Assembly (NCBI GenBank): GCA_011065235.1
Contig: JAAKFB010000078.1
Coordinates: 1-7,850, forward strand
Length of the DNA stretch: 7,850 bases
Source: Chlamydiota bacterium
Lineage (GTDB): Bacteria > Chlamydiota > Chlamydiia > Chlamydiales > Rhabdochlamydiaceae
Direction of reading: 5' to 3'
A program made the position numbers and the translations under genes. Positions 1 through 4,918 of this stretch are shown here, piece by piece. The notes under the pieces are model-generated. The model was not told where the DNA came from and did not search any database. It saw nothing but the letters and a program-made list of their open reading frames with translations. The first letter of the stretch is position 1. Each line of letters starts with the position of its first letter.

Positions 1-2
1 CT

Positions 3-122
3 TCACAGACAAAAAATATGAGGAGACTTCTTGTGAATTTCCCAATTTTTCAGGTAATTGAGTATAAGAAAATGTCCTCAACAGAGAAATTGGAAGAATT
101 AAATAACTTTAGAGTCTTCTAA
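3..122 (+). CDS. Possible 3' end of an unidentified CDS entering from the left edge
   Basis: Frame 3 is open from the window edge to a TAA at 120-122, giving about 39 residues that end in ...LEELNNFRVF. It would converge on euo and overlap its 3' end by 24 bp. A second frame (frame 2) is also open from the edge and stops earlier, at a TGA at 59-61, with an equally protein-like end (...FPNFSGN). The window alone cannot decide which, if either, is real. The stretch is AT-rich and short enough for an open frame to occur by chance. No family is recognised. Confidence 0.25.
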   Translation, partial: SQTKNMRRLLVNFPIFQVIEYKKMSSTEKLEELNNFRVF

Positions 123-578
123 TTGTTTGCTGAGATAATTTTCTTTGTAGTCGTTGATTTCGTCGACATGGATAACCCACGCAGCACCTTTACGAGTGGC
201 TTTTAGAAGTCCAACGCGTGTAGCGTAATAAATCTTCTGAGCAGGTACGCCAAGCAGTTTTGCTGATTGGTTAACAGAGTAGTATCCTTTTTTATTGTCA
301 AAAAGAAGCTCTCCATCATACATCGACTTTGTTCTAGAATATTTCTGGCGACGATATTCTTCCAGATCTTCTAGATCAATTGTCCAACGAGTCGTATACT
401 TCGTTGCTTTTAACTTGTTTTGTTTAATTGCTACATAGATCGCTTGTCTTGTGACATTGTTGATCTTTGCAGCTTCTGTAATCGAGACTAGTCTTTTTCC
501 TTTATGAGCTTGTGTCTCACAATTTTGACTAAGATTCGCACAAGTCTCGTTTTCTTTCTGTTTAAACTCGTGATTCAT
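99..578 (-). CDS. euo: EUO-like developmental transcriptional repressor (tandem excisionase-type HTH)
   Basis: The 159-residue protein has a polar N-terminus (1-28) followed by two MerR/excisionase-like winged-helix units, about residues 29-78 (ITEAAKINNVTRQAIYVAI, then TRWTIDLEDLEEYRRQ) and 98-146 (YSVNQSAKLLGVPAQKIYYA, then AAWVIHVDEINDYKE). Each unit has the usual helix, turn, recognition helix and wing carrying a W-x-I strand. This tandem arrangement matches EUO as I remember it: a Chlamydiae-specific DNA-binding protein, expressed early, that represses late genes of the developmental cycle. A GGAGG Shine-Dalgarno lies 8 nt before the ATG, which supports this start. The gene is divergent from tsp across about 350 bp. 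Closeness to tsp and gltX agrees with remembered chlamydial gene order and strengthens the call. The alternative is a generic phage-type excisionase regulator, which would not explain two tandem units in this neighbourhood. Confidence 0.88.
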   Translation of the reverse strand: MNHEFKQKENETCANLSQNCETQAHKGKRLVSITEAAKINNVTRQAIYVAIKQNKLKATKYTTRWTIDLEDLEEYRRQKYSRTKSMYDGELLFDNKKGYYSVNQSAKLLGVPAQKIYYATRVGLLKATRKGAAWVIHVDEINDYKENYLSKQLEDSKVI

Positions 579-606
579 TTATTTATCCTCCAAACGTATA
601 GTCTAT

Positions 607-633
607 TAAGGAGATCCCAAAAAAGGGACCTTA
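607..633 (-). promoter_or_regulatory. Hairpin in the predicted euo mRNA leader
   Basis: On the minus strand the sequence reads TAAGG-TCCC-TTTTTT-GGGA-TCT-CCTTA. This is a 9-bp stem broken by a 3-nt bulge, with a T6 loop. It ends 12 nt upstream of the GGAGG of euo. It could affect mRNA stability or act as an operator. It is not a typical terminator, because the T run is in the loop rather than after the stem. The structure is seen directly; any role is inference. Confidence 0.45.
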
Positions 634-679
634 ACATTTTCCTTACTTAATTATTATTCTTATCCTTAAGATGACTACT

Positions 680-708
680 ATTCTCCCATAAAATTGAATT
701 GAAATCAA
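680..708 (-). promoter_or_regulatory. Candidate euo promoter
   Basis: On the minus strand TTGATT (703-708) and GAGAAT (680-685) are separated by 17 bp, matching four of six consensus bases in each box. Transcription would start near 673 and leave a leader of about 95 nt that contains the 607-633 hairpin. Other weak combinations exist in this AT-rich stretch, so the assignment is tentative. Confidence 0.3.
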
Positions 709-719
709 CCCCTTACTTT

Positions 720-733
720 AAGATCCTGATCTT
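720..733. promoter_or_regulatory. Palindrome, possible operator
   Basis: AAGATC-CT-GATCTT is a perfect 6-bp inverted repeat with a 2-bp spacer, near the middle of the divergent euo/tsp region and just upstream of the candidate euo promoter. Its position and dyad symmetry suit a repressor site, but the binding protein is unknown. Autoregulation by EUO is a guess from location only. Confidence 0.35.
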
Positions 734-875
734 CTTATATTTGCATGTTTATTGTCAAATATTTATTTAAACGGTTGGCTTCAACCCTTTTAATTTGAGG
801 CGCTTATGAATGTAACCTGTTTTAAAATTTTTCAAAAAAAGTGTGATTTTCTCAAAAAAATGCAATTTTTTTTTC

Positions 876-905
876 ATGGTCACAAACTTAATCATCAATT
901 ATGCT
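876..905 (+). promoter_or_regulatory. Weak candidate tsp promoter
   Basis: TGGTCA (877-882) and TATGCT (900-905) are separated by 17 bp and each matches four of six consensus bases. Transcription would start about 20 nt before the preferred tsp start at 933, leaving room for the GGAG at 924-927. The region is AT-rich, so chance matches are common. Confidence 0.25.
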
Positions 906-932
906 CCAAAATATCTCAAAATTGGAGCTTTA

Positions 933-2891
933 ATGCTATTTCGCGTAATTGGAATTGCCCTTATTTTTCTTCTATCAGCGGCAAAACCCCCGGAACTCAG
1001 CCCTAAAGATACTCGCATCAAAATAGATGAAATCCTCAAAGCCCACGTCACCTATCACCAAATGACTACTGAGCTGATTGGACGTGCTTTTCAGAATTAC
1101 CTAGAGGAGGTAGATCCCGGAAAAACTTATCTCCTTAAGAATGAAGTGCTTAAGTGGACTGAACCCGACCAAGAGCTTTTAGAAGAAACGCTAGCAGCCA
1201 TAAAAAAGGAGAATTTTTCCCATTTTGAGCATTTGCATGAGATCATTTTACCGGCTGTAGAGCGTCGTAATCGAATCGAAAAAGGGATTGCAGACTCTCC
1301 TCTTCCTAAAGGAGTGCAACCCTCTGATTTTAAGGATATTGAGTGGGCAGAATCCGAAGAAGAGCTCATTGAGAGGATTTTAAGCATCCGCTCGCTTCAA
1401 ATGGATGCTGCCGAAAAATTCGACCAAGAGACTCGTGATCAATTCATACTCCGGCTCGAAAAAAGGCGCTCCAAGCGTGAAGAAGAGCTCCTTCCCACCT
1501 CGAGCAAAGGGCGCCAACGGCTTGTCCTCTCCTTAGTTCTCAAATCTGTCAGTAGTGCCCTGGACTCCCAAACCACCTATTTCACCCCTGCAGAAGCCAA
1601 TCAGTTCATGATCCAGGTCCAGCAAAGACTCTTTGGAATTGGGGCACAATTGCGCGATGACCTCAATGGCTTTACCATCGTCCGGCTCCTCGAGGGAGGA
1701 CCCGCAAAAGAGAGCACCAAGCTCCACGTCAATGACAGGATCATCGCCGTGAACCATGAACCAGTCGTCGGGATGGAAATCATTGAAGCTGTAGAACTTA
1801 TAAGAGGGCCAAAAGGCTCTCCTGTCCTCCTGACCATCTTGCGTGATCACGGTGAGGGAGACGATAAGCGAGAAGAAAAGCTCGATATCGAGATTATCCG
1901 TGAAGAAGTGGTTCTCAAGGAATCCCGCATGGAAAAGAGCTATGAGCCCTTCGGAGATGGAGTAATTGGGATTTTAAACCTCTATTCCTTCTACCAGGAC
2001 TCGAACACCTCTTCAACCTCAGATTTGAGCGATGCCATCCAAGAACTCCAGCGCGATCATAACGTCAAAGGGGTCATTCTCGACCTACGTAACAATGCCG
2101 GAGGCCTCCTTCCCCAAGCCGTATCCGTGACCGGTTTATTCATCAAAAAAGGGATCGTTGTCTCTGTCAAAGACAATACAGGTATGATCCAACATTTGCG
2201 CAACATCGATGGAAAGATCGTTTGGGATGGTCCTCTTCTCGTCCTCACAAATCGTACCAGCGCATCTGCAGCAGAAATCGTTGCGCAGACTCTTCAAGAT
2301 TATGGACGTGCGATTCTCGTAGGCGATGAGACGACCTATGGCAAGGGCACTTTTCAGACCTTCACTCTCGAATCGGCAAATTACGGTAAAATCAATCCCA
2401 AGGGGGAATTTAAAGTGACTCGTGGGAGATATTATACCGTTTCGGGCAAGAGTCCTCAGCTCGTTGGCGTCCACCCCGATATTATCGTCCCAGGGCTATA
2501 TTCTGAGCTTGAAATTGGAGAAAAATACTCGAAGTTCCCCCTAGAAAATGAACAAATCTCCCCGAATTTTGAAGATGATCTTTCCGACGTTCCTCCGATG
2601 CACCGCAACCAAATTGTCCGCCTTTACAAATTCAATTTACAGTCCATTCTCAACACCTATACCCCTTATATGGACAATTTGAAGAGAAACTCCTCGCAAA
2701 GGATTGAGCAAAACAAAAATTACCAAAATTTCATTAAAGAAATTTCTAATAAAAACGCCCTTTCTGAAACCGCTGAAAGCTATGGACTTTCCGACCTTCA
2801 GCTGAATGAAGCATCCAATATCATCAAAGACCTTATTTTATTGATGAAGGAAGAGCGCTCCCCTGAAATTGAGACTTCTCCGGCTGCTTGA
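933..2891 (+). CDS. tsp: Tail-specific (Tsp/Prc) S41 C-terminal processing protease
   Basis: From the start at 933 the product is 652 residues. This start is preferred over an in-frame ATG at 843 because GGAG lies 5 nt before it, and because it yields a clean Sec signal peptide (MLFRVIGIALIFLLSAA) instead of a K/F-rich extension. After an N-terminal helical region comes a PDZ domain (about 229-305, from the FGIGAQL strand) and the S41 peptidase domain. Aligning by eye to E. coli Tsp Ser430/Asp441/Lys455, the counterparts are Ser445 (in TSASAAEI), Asp456 (in QDYGRA) and Lys470 (in TYGKGTFQ), with spacings of 11 and 25 preserved, so the Ser-Lys dyad is intact. A polar tail follows. Tsp-type enzymes cut proteins from their C-termini in the periplasm. 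The chlamydial homologue (CT441) has been reported to cleave host proteins; whether this one is exported to the host cannot be told. Confidence 0.93.
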   Translation: MLFRVIGIALIFLLSAAKPPELSPKDTRIKIDEILKAHVTYHQMTTELIGRAFQNYLEEVDPGKTYLLKNEVLKWTEPDQELLEETLAAIKKENFSHFEHLHEIILPAVERRNRIEKGIADSPLPKGVQPSDFKDIEWAESEEELIERILSIRSLQMDAAEKFDQETRDQFILRLEKRRSKREEELLPTSSKGRQRLVLSLVLKSVSSALDSQTTYFTPAEANQFMIQVQQRLFGIGAQLRDDLNGFTIVRLLEGGPAKESTKLHVNDRIIAVNHEPVVGMEIIEAVELIRGPKGSPVLLTILRDHGEGDDKREEKLDIEIIREEVVLKESRMEKSYEPFGDGVIGILNLYSFYQDSNTSSTSDLSDAIQELQRDHNVKGVILDLRNNAGGLLPQAVSVTGLFIKKGIVVSVKDNTGMIQHLRNIDGKIVWDGPLLVLTNRTSASAAEIVAQTLQDYGRAILVGDETTYGKGTFQTFTLESANYGKINPKGEFKVTRGRYYTVSGKSPQLVGVHPDIIVPGLYSELEIGEKYSKFPLENEQISPNFEDDLSDVPPMHRNQIVRLYKFNLQSILNTYTPYMDNLKRNSSQRIEQNKNYQNFIKEISNKNALSETAESYGLSDLQLNEASNIIKDLILLMKEERSPEIETSPAA

Positions 2892-2916
2892 GAGAAACGA
2901 GGGTTCCTAGTATACT
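2888..2916 (+). promoter_or_regulatory. Sigma70-type promoter for gltX
   Basis: TTGAGA (2888-2893, 5/6 match) and TATACT (2911-2916, 5/6 match) are separated by exactly 17 bp. The -35 overlaps the tsp stop codon. Only 9 bp separate the -10 from the gltX ATG, so transcription would start at or within about 4 nt of the start codon. Confidence 0.6.
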
Positions 2917-2925
2917 TCTTATCCT

Positions 2926-4422
2926 ATGAACGTCCGGACACGAATTGCCCCTTCTCCTACGGGAGATCCCCATGTGGGCACAGCCTATATAGCTCTTTTT
3001 AACTTGGTCTACGCCCGCCATTTTGGTGGAAAATTCCTCATGCGGATCGAGGATACCGACCAGACCCGTTCGCGCCCCGAATACGAGGAAAATATCTTCA
3101 AAACGCTCCGTTGGGCTGGAATTGACTGGGATGAAGGCCCTGACACTGGAGGCGATTTTGGCCCTTACCGCCAATCAGAGCGGACCGAAATCTATCGCGA
3201 ATACTGCCAAAAGCTTCTCGACGCGGGAAAAGCCTATAAGTGCTTTGCCACAGCTGATGAGCTCGCCGAAATGCGCGAAGTGGCAAAAAAAACGGGTGGA
3301 CGCATCGGCTATGATAGGCGTTATCGCAATTTAAGCTCTGAGGAGATCAAAGAGCGTCAAGATGCCAAACAGCCCTATACAATTCGGCTAAAAATCCCCC
3401 TAACCGGAGAATGCGTTTACGAAGATGGCATTAAAGGGCGCGTCGTTGTCCCTTGGGCCGATGTGGACGATCAAATCTTGCTCAAATCCGACGGATTTCC
3501 CACCTATCACCTCGCTAATGTCGTCGACGACCATTTGATGAAAATCACCCATGTGATTCGCGGGGATGAGTGGATGAGCTCCACTCCAAAGCATGTGATG
3601 CTCTACGAAGCATTTGGCTTTGAGCAACCCGTCTTCATGCACATGCCCCTTTTACTCGGCAAAGACGGCAAAAAACTCTCAAAGCGAAAAAATCCCACTT
3701 CGATCTTCTTCTACCGCGACAATGGATATCTACCCGAAGCGTTTCTCAATTTCCTCTCGCTCATGGGATATAGCATGCCAGATGATCGTGAAATTTACAC
3801 TTTAGACGATTTTATCAAAGCCTTCGACCCCAAGCGGATCGGCGTGTCTGGGGCTTTTTTCGACATCCTTAAACTCGATTGGATCAATCAGCAATACATC
3901 ATCAATAACATCCCTGAGAATCAACTCTGGGGCCGCATTAAAGAATGGGGTTTCAACGATGCTTTCATGGAAAAACTCATGCCTCTTTGCCACACGCGTA
4001 TCAAGACATTTGCCGATTTCATCGAACTCTGTGGCTTCTTTTTCATTCACCGCCTCCCCCTTACAGAAGAAAATCTCTGCCCGAAGGGAACGCCGGGTGA
4101 CAAATCCGCAATGATGCTACAAACCATCATCTGGAGCATGGAAGAGCAAGAAAACTGGGGGCGAGATGGCATTGAACAAGCTTCGCGAAAAGTGGCCGAG
4201 AGCTTTGGTGTGAACCACAAAAAAGTGATCATGCCCATTCTCTTCACCTCCATTACAGGAAAGCGACAAGGCCCGCCTCTTTTTGATTCTGTCCAGATAC
4301 TTGGAAGAGACCGAACGCGCGCGCGTCTTCTGCAAGCTGTTGAATTTCTCGGAGGAATTTCGAATAAAAAAATGAGCGCGCTTACTAAAGCTTGGAAAAA
4401 CGAAGACTGTACTGCTCTTTAG
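2926..4422 (+). CDS. gltX: Glutamyl-tRNA synthetase
   Basis: The 498-residue class I aminoacyl-tRNA synthetase joins glutamate to tRNA using ATP. The Rossmann catalytic domain starts at RIAPSPTGDPHVGTA, with the HIGH-type signature at H16-V-G-T19. RIEDTDQTR (40-48) and the WDEGPD region follow, and the KMSKS-type loop is K250-L-S-K-R254. The C-terminal half is the helical anticodon-binding region. Length is close to chlamydial GltX (about 506 residues, from memory). Chlamydiae lack GlnRS, so the enzyme probably also charges tRNA-Gln for GatCAB to amidate (family knowledge). There is no Shine-Dalgarno just before the ATG; the only purine-rich stretch is over 20 nt away, matching the leaderless promoter. 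The TAG stop takes its G from the first base of the adjoining foldback element; before that insertion the stop would have been TAA at the same codon. Confidence 0.97.
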   Translation: MNVRTRIAPSPTGDPHVGTAYIALFNLVYARHFGGKFLMRIEDTDQTRSRPEYEENIFKTLRWAGIDWDEGPDTGGDFGPYRQSERTEIYREYCQKLLDAGKAYKCFATADELAEMREVAKKTGGRIGYDRRYRNLSSEEIKERQDAKQPYTIRLKIPLTGECVYEDGIKGRVVVPWADVDDQILLKSDGFPTYHLANVVDDHLMKITHVIRGDEWMSSTPKHVMLYEAFGFEQPVFMHMPLLLGKDGKKLSKRKNPTSIFFYRDNGYLPEAFLNFLSLMGYSMPDDREIYTLDDFIKAFDPKRIGVSGAFFDILKLDWINQQYIINNIPENQLWGRIKEWGFNDAFMEKLMPLCHTRIKTFADFIELCGFFFIHRLPLTEENLCPKGTPGDKSAMMLQTIIWSMEEQENWGRDGIEQASRKVAESFGVNHKKVIMPILFTSITGKRQGPPLFDSVQILGRDRTRARLLQAVEFLGGISNKKMSALTKAWKNEDCTAL

Positions 4423-4449
4423 AGGGTGAATGAATTCGCGTACACCCTC
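4422..4449. repeat. 28-bp solo end of the adjacent MITE-like element
   Basis: The segment begins GAGGGTG, ends CACCCTC and is flanked by TTA on both sides. It aligns almost base for base with the right tip of the larger element (4756-4784): both share GGTG-AATGAATT and ACACCCTC and differ mainly in a 5-bp block (CGCGT here, TATAA there). It is best read as the remnant end of a second copy. With the preceding A and the following T it can form an 8-bp stem with a 14-nt loop right after the gltX stop. No U tract follows, so terminator activity is doubtful. Confidence 0.6.
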
Positions 4450-4486
4450 TTAGAGGGTGTTTATGAATTGCTTCCGCCGCCAAGAG

Positions 4487-4658
4487 CTAAGGGCCCGTAA
4501 AGAAATAACTTGGGCAATCCTCGAGGGAAAAATCAATTCATCTCTCGATGATTTTCCCTTGTAGATATTGCAGGAATATCTACTGCGGAAAAATCCTCAA
4601 GATCTGAACCGTTTTCCTGCTCGAGGATTGTCCAAGTTATTTCTTTACGGGCCCTAAG
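4487..4658. repeat. Long internal inverted repeat (39-bp arms)
   Basis: The arms 4487-4525 and 4620-4658 are reverse complements at 37 of 39 positions; mismatches involve 4489 and 4513. They contain GGGCCC and CTCGAG. The 94-bp loop holds further stems: GGGAAAAATCA with TGATTTTCCC, the perfect hairpin at 4561-4583, and GCGGAAAA with TTTTCCTGC. The whole can fold into one long branched rod as RNA or extrude as a cruciform in DNA. Confidence 0.85.
4561..4583. repeat. Perfect hairpin at the tip of the foldback
   Basis: GTAGATATT-GCAGG-AATATCTAC is a perfect 9-bp stem with a 5-nt loop, near the centre of the 39-bp inverted-repeat arms. Confidence 0.8.
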
Positions 4659-4784
4659 ATTTTTTTCTAGGAGAATGCTCTGGAAAGCGGAGCAAACTCA
4701 AATTGAGTTTGTGGAGCTTGAAGAGCTTCTCATAGGGAAAAAGATAGTTCTTATTGGCGGTGGAATGAATTTATAAACACCCTC

Positions 4785-4901
4785 TTAACGCACTGGTGGG
4801 TCTGGCTGCACTTCGTCGTGGGAAATGATATAATGAGCATGCGATCCATAATTGCTGCACCCAAGCAAAAAAAGCGGTATCAAAAACAAAAACCATTTCA
4901 T
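4785..4901 (-). CDS. Predicted 38-residue lipoprotein
   Basis: From an ATG at 4901 the minus strand encodes a basic/aromatic start (MKW), a hydrophobic stretch (FLFLIPLFL) and a lipobox L-L-G-C15, then a 23-residue polar tail ending DPPVR before TAA. The pattern is that of a signal peptidase II substrate: Cys15 would be lipidated, leaving a 24-residue mature lipopeptide. An in-frame ATG at 4913 would add MFLI. No good Shine-Dalgarno is visible for either start. The gene is head-to-head with the cysJ-like gene (17 bp between start codons), so its promoter would have to lie inside that gene's 5' end. It occupies the place next to gltX where Chlamydia has the small lipoprotein OmcA, but it has only the lipobox cysteine, so it is not an OmcA homologue by sequence. 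Very small lipoproteins such as entericidins or lysis proteins are a formal comparison only. Confidence 0.55.
   Translation of the reverse strand: MKWFLFLIPLFLLGCSNYGSHAHYIISHDEVQPDPPVR
4826..4834 (+). promoter_or_regulatory. Extended -10 promoter for the cysJ-like gene
   Basis: TGA-TATAAT is a perfect -10 box with the TGn extension. There is no good -35 at 16-18 bp upstream (CTGCAC at the 17-bp position), as is common for extended -10 promoters. Transcription would start near 4841, giving a leader of about 78 nt antisense to the first half of the small lipoprotein gene. Confidence 0.45.
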
Positions 4902-4918
4902 AATTAGAAACATACACG

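Larger units (their letters stand above)
579..932. other. Divergent euo/tsp intergenic regulatory region
   Basis: About 354 bp with no convincing gene. It is strongly AT-rich compared with the flanking coding DNA. It holds the candidate euo promoter and leader hairpin on the minus strand, a 14-bp interrupted palindrome (720-733) and a TTGACA on the minus strand (753-758). The TTGACA has no good -10 at 16-18 bp. Further right are runs of A7 (834-840), A7 (854-860) and T9 (866-874). Short open frames reading through the A/T runs on the plus strand have low-complexity translations rich in K and F and are not counted as genes. Confidence 0.7.
4453..4784. mobile_element. Non-coding foldback MITE-like element
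   Basis: This 332-bp element has imperfect terminal inverted repeats of about 28 bp. The left end reads GAGGGTGTTTATGAATT... and the reverse-complemented right end GAGGGTGTTTATAAATT..., both running into a CCRCCGCC-like block. It is flanked by TTA direct repeats (4450-4452 and 4785-4787). A 3-bp TNA target duplication and G-rich ends of this kind would suit mobilisation by an IS5-superfamily transposase (inference). There is no transposase gene. The interior is dominated by a nested inverted repeat and hairpins. On the plus strand a 33-codon open frame (4675-4776, MLWKAEQTQIEF...) lies in the right part, possibly a decayed piece of the parent element. Confidence 0.7.

Noticed and set aside
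69..80. AAAATGTCCTCA is identical to 12 bases of the IS end repeats at 6423-6441 and 7824-7842, as if an IS end remnant lay beside euo.
   Set aside because: Only 12 bases match, the GCAAAGTT half is absent and no second copy or mirrored end is nearby. It also falls in an open frame that may be coding. Chance is the simpler reading.
843..932. A 30-residue N-terminal extension of Tsp from the ATG at 843.
   Set aside because: The translation comes from A/T runs, would bury the signal peptide 30 residues in and has no Shine-Dalgarno. The start at 933 has GGAG 5 nt upstream and gives a normal export signal.
806..1006. A 66-codon plus-strand open frame overlapping the start of tsp.
   Set aside because: It is rich in K and F from the A/T runs, then follows the tsp coding sequence in another frame, with no domain or good ribosome-binding site.
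4421..4460. A rho-independent terminator for gltX formed by the repeated AGAGGGTG/CACCCTCT sequences.
   Set aside because: The stems are explained by element ends and no T run follows either possible hairpin.
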